This document shows positions 40,978 to 49,485 of a stretch of DNA of 64,000 nt, piece after piece. Every line of letters starts with the position of its first letter. Position 1 is the stretch's first letter. Made by a program: the position numbers and the translations under genes. The stretch comes from Pseudomonadota bacterium (GTDB lineage Bacteria > Pseudomonadota > Gammaproteobacteria > Burkholderiales > Eutrophovitaceae), in NCBI GenBank assembly GCA_027624715.1, contig JAQBTV010000007.1:36359-100358 (forward strand). Reading direction: 5' to 3'. The notes under the pieces are model-generated. The model had not been told where the DNA came from, did not search any database, and saw only the letters and a list, made by a program, of their open reading frames with translations.

Positions 40978-41391
40978 ATGACTGAGATCATCTTTTATAC
41001 AGAAGTGACTGAGGAATTATCATTTGTCACACGGCTCGCCGAAAGGACACTGAAGGTGCAACGAAAAGCGTGTATTGCTACCCGAGATGCAGCCCACTCT
41101 AAAATGGTCTCTGAGTATCTTTGGTCGAATCAGCCCACTCAATTTATTCCGCATACGCAAGGTGATGATGCCGTGACCAACGAGTTCACATCACTCGAGT
41201 TACGACATGACAACGCCAGCTCGCACTTGGATATTTTGATCAATCTGACTGCGAACACACCCAGTCAGTTCAGCTCCTTTAAGCGCTTAGTGGAAATTGT
41301 CACCAAACAGACACCCTCTATCGAGAGTGCACGGGGTCGCTTCAAATGGTACCGAGATCGCGGATACGATATAAAAGTACATAAAATGTAG
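40978..41391 (+). CDS. holC: DNA polymerase III chi subunit
   Basis: 137 residues from the ATG giving 'MTEIIFYTEVTEELSFVTRLAERTL', the family start. 'LWSNQPTQFIPH' and 'ILINLTANTPSQFSSFKRLVEIV' match the chi fold. Chi links the clamp loader to SSB. The position between pepA and valS is the normal one and supports the assignment despite low sequence conservation. The 186 bp before valS contains only a short TTTGATATCAAA palindrome. Confidence 0.88.
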   Translation: MTEIIFYTEVTEELSFVTRLAERTLKVQRKACIATRDAAHSKMVSEYLWSNQPTQFIPHTQGDDAVTNEFTSLELRHDNASSHLDILINLTANTPSQFSSFKRLVEIVTKQTPSIESARGRFKWYRDRGYDIKVHKM

Positions 41392-41576
41392 TTTGATATC
41401 AAAAAAATCTAACTTTCAGGCCACCAAAAACAAAATACTGGAATCAAACAAGAAGGCTTTTCAATCTGCTTTTTTAGTACGCGCGACGCCTCTTTAGAGC
41501 GAATGGATCATCCTAAAATTAGTGTTACGATGGATCCTTAAATTTAGCAACTTAAAACGTAAAAAAAGCTTTAACC

Positions 41577-44417
41577 ATGTCGACCAAATCTAATTCCGCA
41601 GTGACCCCGACCGAGCTCGCGAAAACTTTTGATCCAAAGTCGATCGAAGACTATTGGTACAAAACGTGGGAACAACATGGATTCTTCAAAGATGATTCGT
41701 TCTTGGGTAGTAACACTGACGCACCCGCCTACTGCATACAACTTCCTCCTCCGAACGTCACAGGAACCCTGCACATGGGTCATGCGTTTCAACAAACACT
41801 GATGGATAGTCTTATTCGTTACCACCGTATGCACGGTAAAAAAACAAACTGGGTCGTCGGCACAGATCATGCGGGGATCGCCACCCAACTCGTTGTTGAG
41901 CGACAACTCGCACTCACGGGTCAAAAGCGTGCCGAACTCGGACGAGAAGCATTTCTGGAAGAAGTCTGGCGATGGAAACAACAATCTGGCTCGACCATCA
42001 CCAATCAAATGCGTCGACTGGGCTCATCGGCAAACTGGGAATATGCCGACTCAGATGGACTGAAGTCAGGCTACTTCACCATGGACACACACATGTCCGA
42101 AGCGGTCATTGAGGTATTCGTTCGATTGTACGAAGAAGGACTTATATATAAGGGGAATCGCCTCGTCAATTGGGACCCTAAACTCCAAACAGCTGTCTCA
42201 GATCTGGAAGTCGACAATATTGAGACAAACGGCAAAATATGGGAGATCGAGTATCCCAGTCAAGATGGGACATTTAGCATTGTCGTAGCGACAACTCGAC
42301 CAGAAACTATGCTCGGGGACGTAGCCATTGCAGTAAACCCATCGGACGATCGGTATACCGCGTTGATTGGACAAGAAGTCATTGTTCCACTTTGCGGTCG
42401 ACACATTCCGATCATTGCTGATGACTATGTCGATGCCGACTTTGGAACGGGCTGCGTGAAGATCACCCCGGCTCACGACTTTAATGACTTCAGTGTTGGC
42501 GAGCGGCATGACTTCACACCAATCAATATCCTTAATCTAGACGGAACACTGAACGAACACGTGCCACCAAGGTTCCAAAATCTAGATCGACTAGAGGCGC
42601 GACAATTAATTCTTCAAGAACTCAGAGGCACTGGGCAACTCATTGGCGAAAAAAACCACACACTGAATGTGCCGAAGTCGGGCCGCACGGGAGAAATCGT
42701 CGAGCCGATGCTCACCGACCAATGGTTCGTCAAAACTAAAGGTTTAGCCGATCAAGCACTCAAAGCCGTTCATGATGGAGACATTCGATTCCACCCTGAC
42801 CACTGGACGTCTACCTACAATCATTGGTTAGAGAATATTCAGGATTGGTGTATCTCGCGACAACTGTGGTGGGGACATCAAATACCGGCATGGTACGACT
42901 CAGATGGTAACGCTTATGTCGCACGCAATGAGGCGGAAGCGCTCACTCAAGCTAAAAACAAGGGCTACCGTGGCGAACTGCGTCGTGATGAAGACGTGCT
43001 CGACACGTGGTTTTCCTCAGCGCTCGTGCCATTTAGCGCTCTGGGGTGGCCACAACAAACAGAAGATTTAGCTCGTTACCTACCCTCAAATGTGTTGGTG
43101 ACTGGCTTCGATATCATTTTCTTTTGGGTCGCCCGAATGATCATGATGACGTTGCACTTCACCGGGCATGTTCCATTCAAAGACGTATACATCAACGCCT
43201 TAGTGCGCGATGCCGACGGACAAAAAATGTCCAAGTCCAAGGGCAACACCATCGACCCGTTAGACCTATTAGATGGCATCGACATAGAGTCACTTGTTCA
43301 CAAATCAACACAGAGCCTCCTGCTCGCAGAGCACCAAGAAAAAATTGAAAGGTACCTACGCAAGAACTTTCCAAAAGGAATCCCATCGTTTGGAGCCGAT
43401 TCGCTACGATTCACATTTGCATCGCTGGCAACGTTCGCAAGAACCCTAAATTTTGATCTGAATCGTTGCGAAGGCTATCGTAATTTTTGTAATAAACTTT
43501 GGAATGCGTCCCGATTCGTACTCATGAATATGGAGGGGGAAGACTGCGGATTAGACCCACACGGGCCTGAGGCGTGTGAGTCGGGGGAGTACCTCAATTT
43601 CTCAGCGGCAGACCGCTGGATATCAAACGAATTTGAACGAACACTCATTAAAGTCAATAAAGGCTTTGAAGACTATCGCTTCGATATGGCGGCCAGTGCT
43701 ATTTATCAATTCGTATGGGACGAATTCTGCGACTGGTATCTGGAAATCGCGAAAATACAAATGAAAATGGGGGACGCGGCACAACAAAGGGCAACACGCA
43801 GAACGCTCATCCGAACCCTTGAAAAATCACTCCGGATGGCGCACCCCATTATTCCGTTCATCACCGAGGAGCTGTGGCAAAAAGTCGCCCCTGTGGCAGG
43901 ACTGCCTGGGAAGAGCGTGATGGTGAGCGCTTACCCGAAAGCACACAAATCGATTGATACCCAAGCTGATCAAGAACTTGAGACACTCAAAAACATCGTC
44001 ACCTCCTGTCGCGCACTCAAAGCCGAACTGGGCATCGGTCCGTCGGAACGTTTGCCGCTCTCGATTGCAGGTGAGGGCGAGTTCCTTCACAAGTGGCAAG
44101 CCGTCATTCAAGTGCTCACAAAGTCTCGTGAGGTACGGTTAACTGGAGATCATCTGCCCGAGCAAGACAGCCCCATGGCCAATATCGACGGCTACGCCTT
44201 AATGGTGCATTTGGAGATTGACCCAGAGCAAGAACGCAAAAAAATACTGGGTGAGATAGAACGACTGACCGGCGAACTCGAACGAGATCAACAAAAACTC
44301 GAGAACGAGACGTTTGTGCAAAAAGCACCCGCCAAGGTGGTGCAGCAAGTGCGGGACCAAGTCGAACGAAACCAAATGAAGCTCAAACAATTCGAACGAC
44401 AACTTGAAAAATTTTAA
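41577..44417 (+). CDS. valS: Valyl-tRNA synthetase
   Basis: 946 residues. The class I signatures are 'PPPNVTGTLHMGHAF' (HIGH) and 'DGQKMSKSKGN' (KMSKS). The CP1 editing domain contains 'TTRPETMLGD', and a C-terminal coiled coil rich in Glu, Arg and Gln binds tRNA. There is no obvious Shine-Dalgarno sequence; the AAAAAAGC before the ATG is A-rich. Convergent with the porin gene, from which it is separated by a strong hairpin. Confidence 0.98.
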   Translation: MSTKSNSAVTPTELAKTFDPKSIEDYWYKTWEQHGFFKDDSFLGSNTDAPAYCIQLPPPNVTGTLHMGHAFQQTLMDSLIRYHRMHGKKTNWVVGTDHAGIATQLVVERQLALTGQKRAELGREAFLEEVWRWKQQSGSTITNQMRRLGSSANWEYADSDGLKSGYFTMDTHMSEAVIEVFVRLYEEGLIYKGNRLVNWDPKLQTAVSDLEVDNIETNGKIWEIEYPSQDGTFSIVVATTRPETMLGDVAIAVNPSDDRYTALIGQEVIVPLCGRHIPIIADDYVDADFGTGCVKITPAHDFNDFSVGERHDFTPINILNLDGTLNEHVPPRFQNLDRLEARQLILQELRGTGQLIGEKNHTLNVPKSGRTGEIVEPMLTDQWFVKTKGLADQALKAVHDGDIRFHPDHWTSTYNHWLENIQDWCISRQLWWGHQIPAWYDSDGNAYVARNEAEALTQAKNKGYRGELRRDEDVLDTWFSSALVPFSALGWPQQTEDLARYLPSNVLVTGFDIIFFWVARMIMMTLHFTGHVPFKDVYINALVRDADGQKMSKSKGNTIDPLDLLDGIDIESLVHKSTQSLLLAEHQEKIERYLRKNFPKGIPSFGADSLRFTFASLATFARTLNFDLNRCEGYRNFCNKLWNASRFVLMNMEGEDCGLDPHGPEACESGEYLNFSAADRWISNEFERTLIKVNKGFEDYRFDMAASAIYQFVWDEFCDWYLEIAKIQMKMGDAAQQRATRRTLIRTLEKSLRMAHPIIPFITEELWQKVAPVAGLPGKSVMVSAYPKAHKSIDTQADQELETLKNIVTSCRALKAELGIGPSERLPLSIAGEGEFLHKWQAVIQVLTKSREVRLTGDHLPEQDSPMANIDGYALMVHLEIDPEQERKKILGEIERLTGELERDQQKLENETFVQKAPAKVVQQVRDQVERNQMKLKQFERQLEKF

Positions 44418-44466
44418 GACCCTACTCAAAACTCTCAGAGTAATCGCAACACGATAAATCGGGCAC

Positions 44467-44499
44467 AAAAAAAAAGAGGGGACGAAACGTCCCCTCTTT
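44467..44499 (-). terminator. Strong terminator between porin and valS
   Basis: A perfect 12-bp stem (AAAGAGGGGACG / CGTCCCCTCTTT, 3-nt loop) preceded on the plus strand by a run of A, which gives a long U-tract to the minus-strand porin transcript. The plus-strand side has only three T, so it works mainly for the porin. Confidence 0.9.
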
Positions 44500-44531
44500 C
44501 ACAACACTTCAGTACTAATGCATCTTACTGA

Positions 44532-45701
44532 TTAGTAACTAAGCTGAAGTCCAATCATCATATCAGTGGTTTTTGCTGAACTATCAGTAGCATCTGTGTC
44601 GCTATCTGCGCCAACAACACGAGCAGTGCGGTCGTCGTTGTAGAGGACTCCTGTCTCACTCATGCCATAACGCACGAAGAAGTTAACATTCGAGTTCAAC
44701 GCATGGTGATAGCCAATATCCCAGCCGTCTTTCCCGGAATCACTTCTCGCACTTTTTGCTCCAGCAACGGTTACGTCTTGATCAGCGAGACTAGAAGATT
44801 GTGCCCACAAAGTACCACCACCGACTGGCATGCCGACGAAGATCGAGCGGCCACTAGCCCCAATAGCTGTCGCGGTACCGCCAGAACTACCTAGAACCAC
44901 CGATACACCACTTTGCTCTATTGACCAAGTTGCCAGTTTAATGTTCACCACACCCAGGTCATAAGACGCGAGTAAGGCTGTCATCGAGGCTTCTGATCCC
45001 GATACTCCAGCTGCACCACCACCATCATTCTCGTAGTCACTGTATACCGCATTATTGATGCCCAATTTTAAAGGACCTGATGCATAACTCAAGCCTATTT
45101 GTGTGCCTGTTGGGTTAGCGGTAGTCGTATTGGCACTACCCTCTGGCCCGAAGGTATAGGCTGCACGAACTTTAAAGCCATTCATGTCTTTACCATCGTA
45201 CCAGATTGAATCTCCATCACGACGGGTGAACCAAAATCCACTTGAACCCAACGCGGTGTAATAAAGCGCATCACCGGAATTGCCATAGTCAGCATAAGAC
45301 GGATCAAAAATCAGATCGGTTTCGGTGAAATGCTCGTTACTACCATATTGAATCATACCGAAGTCACCGGACAAACCGATGTTGGCATTACGAACACTGA
45401 CGGTATTAATGGCAAAGTCTGGAAGAGAGCCTGCGGTGTTTAAGTTACCGAATGAAAGATGGGCGACCAAACCAAGACCGTTATCTAATGTGTCTGTCCA
45501 TTGGAGCATGAGGCGGTTACCACCACCATCTAAAATATCACCCCTATCTATTTCAGTGACTGCGCCAGCAGCAGTCGTCTTCGTGATTGTACCCGTTGAA
45601 ATCGCGGTGGACCAATATATGTTTGTGCTTAACTCTGCTGCCATTGCTGCTGGGGTCGCGAGGGCGCCAGCAACTGCTACAGCGACTAGTGTTTTTTTCA
45701 T
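44532..45701 (-). CDS. Gram-negative outer-membrane porin
   Basis: 389 residues. A clear signal peptide ('KKTLVAVAVAGALATPAAMA|AEL') precedes alternating beta-strand sequence such as 'GLGLVAHLSFGNL', 'NIGLSGDFGMIQYGSN' and 'FFVRYGMSETG', and the chain ends with an aromatic-rich strand 'MMIGLQLSY' as expected for BamA-dependent insertion. Many Gly, Ser and Asp turns occur. It fits the betaproteobacterial porin family; the solute is unknown. It has its own promoter region and a strong terminator. Confidence 0.85.
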   Translation of the reverse strand: MKKTLVAVAVAGALATPAAMAAELSTNIYWSTAISTGTITKTTAAGAVTEIDRGDILDGGGNRLMLQWTDTLDNGLGLVAHLSFGNLNTAGSLPDFAINTVSVRNANIGLSGDFGMIQYGSNEHFTETDLIFDPSYADYGNSGDALYYTALGSSGFWFTRRDGDSIWYDGKDMNGFKVRAAYTFGPEGSANTTTANPTGTQIGLSYASGPLKLGINNAVYSDYENDGGGAAGVSGSEASMTALLASYDLGVVNIKLATWSIEQSGVSVVLGSSGGTATAIGASGRSIFVGMPVGGGTLWAQSSSLADQDVTVAGAKSARSDSGKDGWDIGYHHALNSNVNFFVRYGMSETGVLYNDDRTARVVGADSDTDATDSSAKTTDMMIGLQLSY

Positions 45702-46044
45702 TCCATCTCCTCAAAAACTGAGTAATTATATAATGTGTAGGCAGAGCAAATCGCTCGTACGATCTACGATGCACTCTGACAACGCTTGATTGACTTTATC
45801 CCGATGGCCTTAAGTCTCAGTTAACTCAAGATCGATTAACCTCATAATGCACAATCGAATCCATCAAGACCAGAGGTGTGGGCTAAAAATGCTTAGAGTT
45901 GTCGCCCAAAAACAACAAGCGCCGAGAAGTGGGCGGATGGAATGGGGCACAAAGATAGCTTAAACTATTGATTTATATTAATAAATTATTTTTTTCAGTC
46001 AAACTCAGCTTAATGCGTCGCACAATTTAAGCGCCCCAAATCAC
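45702..46044. other. 343-bp spacer with the porin promoter region
   Basis: No gene was found between trpC and the porin. On the minus strand a TATAAT (45725-45730) stands 24 bases before the porin ATG, with GGAG close to the start; no well-spaced -35 partner is evident, so a regulated promoter is possible. The part next to trpC is AT-rich. Confidence 0.4.
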
Positions 46045-46845
46045 TCAACGAAATAGCGACTCTAGGGCCTCCCCAGGGTCCTCCTGTCGCATAAAAGTTT
46101 CACCTACCAAGAACGCAAGAACGCCACGCTCACGCATCAAAACCACGTCCTCACGCGCATGAATCCCACTCTCAGTGATCAAGATTCGATCCTGCGGTAA
46201 CTGACTGATCAGATCCAACGTGGTTTGTAACGACGTCTCAAACGTCCTGAGGTCACGGTTGTTTACTCCGATAAGCGGTGTTTGCAAACGAGTCGCCCGT
46301 TCAAATTCCTCTTGAGAATGCGCTTCAACCAATACCGACATCCCCAATTGCATCGCCACACACTCCAACTCTTCCAGCTGGGCCTGACTCACGGCCGCCA
46401 CAATCAGTAAAATACAGTCCGCTCCCATACACCGCGCCTCAAATATCTGATACGGATCCACGATGAAATCCTTACGCAATACAGGCAGTCGTGTAGCAGC
46501 GCGCGCAGCCACTAGATACTCAGCCGCACCCATGAAATAATCCCGATCGGTTAGGACCGACAAACACGCCGCGCCGTGTTGCTCATACGACTGAGCAATC
46601 GTTATGGGGTCAAAATGCTCCCTAATAACTCCCTTACTGGGGCTTGCCTTTTTAATTTCCGCAATGACTGCAGAGCTACCGGCGGCTATCTTAGCTCGAA
46701 TCGCCGACTCAAAGCCGCGCACTGTCGGCGCCGACTCGGACTCACGCTCTAACTCTGTGAGCGGACGAAACGATGAGGTCAAACGAATTTCCTCTCGCTT
46801 GGTCTCAAGAATTTTATCGAGAATATTGGATGTTTCAGAGCCCAT
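46045..46845 (-). CDS. trpC: Indole-3-glycerol phosphate synthase
   Basis: 266 residues, TIM barrel. '[21 protein letters not shown]', '[17 protein letters not shown]', '[28 protein letters not shown]', '[12 protein letters not shown]' and 'ITESGI' are the substrate and catalytic motifs. It closes the indole ring in tryptophan synthesis. Last gene of trpG-trpD-trpC, 32 bp after trpD; it is the monofunctional form, without TrpF. Confidence 0.97.
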   Translation of the reverse strand: MGSETSNILDKILETKREEIRLTSSFRPLTELERESESAPTVRGFESAIRAKIAAGSSAVIAEIKKASPSKGVIREHFDPITIAQSYEQHGAACLSVLTDRDYFMGAAEYLVAARAATRLPVLRKDFIVDPYQIFEARCMGADCILLIVAAVSQAQLEELECVAMQLGMSVLVEAHSQEEFERATRLQTPLIGVNNRDLRTFETSLQTTLDLISQLPQDRILITESGIHAREDVVLMRERGVLAFLVGETFMRQEDPGEALESLFR

Positions 46846-46877
46846 GATCAGACCTCTTTAACCAAAACTGCGGCCCA

Positions 46878-47897
46878 CTAATCACGATGAGTGAATGTAA
46901 TAAATTCATTCAGCTTCGCTTGCGCACCGCCAGACTCAATTGTTGTAGCGGCAAGAGCCACCCCCTCACCGAGGGTCGTAACCATATCTAACGTATAAAA
47001 CGAGGCGGCGGCGTTAAGCACAACAGCCGCCTTAGCTGGTTCATGATCGCCAGACAACGCGCCCTTAAAAACGCGCACCGCCGCCGCCAAGTCAGCCACT
47101 TTAATATCATCTAAATCAACAGGCGCAACGCCCAGAGCCTCCAATGACACCTGGTACTCGCGCACCGCACCGTCTCGAAGCTCAGCAACGTGAGTCAAAC
47201 CGCTTGGAGACATCTCATCTAAGCCGTTCTCGCCATAAACAATCATTGCGCACGTGCTACCTAAGCGCTTCAAAACATGGGCTTGCTGCACCAGCAAACG
47301 TCGATCAAAAACACCCATGACCTGCCGCTTGGCTCCTGCGGGGTTCGTCAAGGGGCCCAATACATTAAACAGTGTCCTAACACCCATCTCACCCCTCACC
47401 GGTGCCGCGAATTTCATTGCAGCGTGGTGCGCGGGAGCAAACATAAAACCAATACCCACGTCTTCAATACAAGAGGCGACTGACTCGGGCGATAAATCAA
47501 GACGCGCCCCAAGCGCTTCGAGCACATCAGCACTACCCGAGGAACTCGACACCGATCGCCCGCCATGTTTCGCCACAAAACCACCCGCGGCCGCAACTAC
47601 AAAGGCCGATGCAGTCGAGATATTAAATGTTTTGTTGCCGTCCCCCCCCGTGCCGCAGGTGTCAATCAGCCGCTCCGGGCGATCCACAGGCACAGTAGTC
47701 GAAAATTCCCGCATCACGGCCGCCGCGGCCGCCACTTCCTCAACGGTAGGGCCTTTAACCTGAATACCTACCAAGAACGCTGCTATTAATACGGGCGAGA
47801 CCTCACCGGACATGATCGCGCGCATGAGTTGCGTCATGTCATCGTGAGACAAATCGACCCGCTGATAAAAACATTCAATAGCGTCTTTAATAATCAT
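46878..47897 (-). CDS. trpD: Anthranilate phosphoribosyltransferase
   Basis: 339 residues. The PRPP site '[24 protein letters not shown]' and '[21 protein letters not shown]' are intact, and '[21 protein letters not shown]' follows. It joins anthranilate to PRPP. Its start overlaps the trpG stop by 4 nt. It is GC-richer than many neighbours but otherwise ordinary. Confidence 0.97.
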   Translation of the reverse strand: MIIKDAIECFYQRVDLSHDDMTQLMRAIMSGEVSPVLIAAFLVGIQVKGPTVEEVAAAAAVMREFSTTVPVDRPERLIDTCGTGGDGNKTFNISTASAFVVAAAGGFVAKHGGRSVSSSSGSADVLEALGARLDLSPESVASCIEDVGIGFMFAPAHHAAMKFAAPVRGEMGVRTLFNVLGPLTNPAGAKRQVMGVFDRRLLVQQAHVLKRLGSTCAMIVYGENGLDEMSPSGLTHVAELRDGAVREYQVSLEALGVAPVDLDDIKVADLAAAVRVFKGALSGDHEPAKAAVVLNAAASFYTLDMVTTLGEGVALAATTIESGGAQAKLNEFITFTHRD

Positions 47898-48466
47898 GCG
47901 CTGACTTGATCCAGAAAATTTTTCAATAACCGGTGCCCATGCTCACTCAGGATGGATTCAGGATGGAATTGCACCCCCTCGATGGGCATCGAGCGATGAC
48001 GCAATCCCATGATTTCCCCGTCCTCAGTCTCGGCAGTAACCTCAAGACAATCCGGCAGCGTCTCCCTCTGAACCGCCAATGAATGATATCGAGTCGCCGT
48101 GAAAGGCGTCGGCAGTGTGCGAAAAATGCCCTGTGATTCATGCCAAATGGGAGACGTCTTTCCGTGCATGAGATGCTTCGCGTACGTCACCACGCCGCCA
48201 AAAGCGTACCCAATACATTGATGCCCGAGACACACACCAAAAAGTGGCACCTTACCGGCAAACGCTTGAATGACGTCCACTGATACCCCTGCCTGCTTCG
48301 GCGAACATGGCCCCGGGGATATCACGATCCACTCAGGAGACAGCGATTCGATCTCGGCAATATGGGTCTGGTCATTACGCAGTACCTTCACCGCGACACC
48401 CAACTCACCAAAATACTGGACAAGATTGAATGTAAACGAATCATAGTTATCGATCATCAAGAGCAT
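47894..48466 (-). CDS. trpG: Anthranilate synthase component II (glutamine amidotransferase)
   Basis: 190 residues. The triad is visible: Cys in '[17 protein letters not shown]' and His/Glu in '[14 protein letters not shown]'; '[19 protein letters not shown]' is the usual start. It supplies ammonia to TrpE. Normally trpE lies just upstream, but here trpE is 7.5 kb away across an inserted block, so trpGDC must now have its own promoter. A perfect 18-bp palindrome stands 13 bp before the ATG. Confidence 0.97.
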   Translation of the reverse strand: MLLMIDNYDSFTFNLVQYFGELGVAVKVLRNDQTHIAEIESLSPEWIVISPGPCSPKQAGVSVDVIQAFAGKVPLFGVCLGHQCIGYAFGGVVTYAKHLMHGKTSPIWHESQGIFRTLPTPFTATRYHSLAVQRETLPDCLEVTAETEDGEIMGLRHRSMPIEGVQFHPESILSEHGHRLLKNFLDQVSA

Positions 48467-48479
48467 ATAAATTCCAACT

Positions 48480-48497
48480 TACTGTTATATAACAGTA
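48480..48497. promoter_or_regulatory. Perfect 18-bp palindrome ahead of trpG
   Basis: TACTGTTATATAACAGTA is fully self-complementary. The two-fold symmetry and its place just upstream of trpG suggest an operator for a dimeric repressor. It resembles a LexA box in sequence style but has CTG-N8-CAG rather than CTG-N10-CAG spacing, so LexA is unlikely. In RNA it could form an 8-9-bp hairpin close to the ribosome site. Confidence 0.6.
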
Positions 48498-48651
48498 ATT
48501 ATTCAGCCTATACCGTTTGATACCCCCACCAATACCCCTAATTTTAGCGGCTGCTTCACATCTGGTAAGGGAAAAATATTGGGGTAATTATTATTCTTTT
48601 CATTATTTCTTACCGCACACTAACTTCCACATTGTAAACTAAGTGCAGGGC

Positions 48652-48708
48652 TTAAGCTGCTATGTGAGAAGGCCCCAATTCTGAACGTCGTGCTGGTGTA
48701 TTTTGCAT
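48652..48708 (-). CDS. 18-residue ORF MQNTPARRSELGPSHIAA
   Basis: A very short ORF with an excellent ribosome site: TAGGAG six bases before the ATG. It starts 31 bp after the stop of the Cys-rich secreted protein gene and ends about 185 bp before trpG, all on the minus strand. There is no Trp codon, so it is not a trp attenuator peptide. No family is recognised. It could be a small effector peptide, a leader, or a chance ORF with a good ribosome site. Confidence 0.4.
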   Translation of the reverse strand: MQNTPARRSELGPSHIAA

Positions 48709-48739
48709 ATTCAACTCCTAAAAACTAATTTAAACACCG

Positions 48740-48979
48740 CTATTGCGGGCTTGGGTCGCCAACAACGCAGGCTTCAGCCTTAAATTTACGTTTTCCGTAC
48801 ATGGTTTCTTTCACACAAACACACTGAGCCTCAGCCTCGGCCGCAAGATCGACCGCGCAAGAGGTCTTATCATCCTTGATATGGCAGCCACAGGTAACTT
48901 TATCGTCAGCTTGTAATACGGGCGCGCACAGCACAGCAAACATCACAATCAATAAGCATTTAAATGTGTTGATACCCAT
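48740..48979 (-). CDS. Small secreted Cys-rich protein, unknown family
   Basis: 79 residues. A Sec signal peptide ('KCLLIVMFAVLCAPVLQA|DD') leads to a mature part of about 54 residues with six Cys arranged as CxC...C...CxC...C ('TCGCHIKDDKTSC', 'QCVCVKETMYGKRKFKAEAC'). That suggests disulfide pairing or metal binding in the periplasm or outside the cell. GGAG stands 8 bases before the ATG. No family was recognised. The 18-residue ORF follows. The upstream leader is rich in GGA motifs. Confidence 0.7.
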   Translation of the reverse strand: MGINTFKCLLIVMFAVLCAPVLQADDKVTCGCHIKDDKTSCAVDLAAEAEAQCVCVKETMYGKRKFKAEACVVGDPSPQ

Positions 48980-49045
48980 ACTTGATCTCCATAAAAAAAC
49001 AATTTAATAAAGCCAATTCCGTGTCCTTATCCTCTTTCCGCTTAA

Positions 49046-49071
49046 TCAGGTCTTCTCCTTTGATGACCTGA
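49046..49071 (-). promoter_or_regulatory. Leader hairpin with GGA-containing loop, Cys-rich gene
   Basis: TCAGGTC / GACCTGA forms a 7-bp stem; on the minus strand the 12-nt loop reads ATCAAAGGAGAA. Within about 100 nt of the Cys-rich gene's start there are seven GGA trinucleotides, four of them in the ANGGA core context, including the one in this loop and the ribosome site. The pattern resembles CsrA/RsmA-bound leaders. Confidence 0.4.
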
Positions 49072-49193
49072 CTCTCCTTTAAAAGGCTTTCAAGGGTAGG
49101 TTTAGGTTAAGGTATTTAGCCAGAAATTGCTCTAGCACCTCACCTATTGTGGTTCGCTAATCTGCTGCATGAATCTTTAGTTTTCTGAACTCT

Positions 49194-49234
49194 GAAATCC
49201 AGTATTTCTTCACCTTAGGAGATAACTGGATTTC
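49194..49234. repeat. 10-bp perfect inverted repeat
   Basis: GAAATCCAGT (49194-49203) and ACTGGATTTC (49225-49234) are exact complements across 21 nt. It has no T-run on either side, so it is not a simple terminator. It lies within the presumed decayed minus-strand ORF. Confidence 0.6.
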
Positions 49235-49294
49235 ATATCCAGCGAGATTGAGAGCCTGCAAACTATACTTTACCTTCAATTCTATAGTCTTATA

Positions 49295-49311
49295 TGCATC
49301 GGAGCGATGCA
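49295..49311. repeat. 7-bp hairpin TGCATCG-GAG-CGATGCA
   Basis: A tight stem-loop with a triloop. On the plus strand it is followed five bases later by a run of T (AAATTTTTT), so it may be a weak terminator for plus-strand transcription. Confidence 0.4.
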
Positions 49312-49485
49312 GCTAAATTTTTTAGATAGGTTTTTGGATAGGCTGGGGCGCCAATAACAAATAAAGTATATCTGTGTTTAAAAAGCATATATACATATTA
49401 GAAAATTATTTGACAAGTGCAGTTACCTTATCTTTCAATGCACTTGGATGAGTGGGCAAACCTTGATGACCTGATGGCTATTCTC

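Larger units (their letters stand above)
48980..49485. other. About 500 bp without an intact gene: structured spacer
   Basis: No complete gene was found. The stretch has three inverted repeats (49046-49071, 49194-49234, 49295-49311) and, on the minus strand, an open run of about 45 codons, a TAG and a further 27 codons that reads like coding text ('LSPKVKKYWISEFRKLKIHA', then 'TIGEVLEQFLAKY'). This may be a decayed gene, but the family could not be named. Confidence 0.4.

Noticed and set aside
48480..48497. LexA (SOS) box
   Set aside because: The spacing is CTG-N8-CAG, whereas LexA boxes of this type have N10.
48652..48708. trp attenuator leader peptide
   Set aside because: The 18-residue peptide contains no Trp and no terminator/antiterminator pair follows it before trpG.
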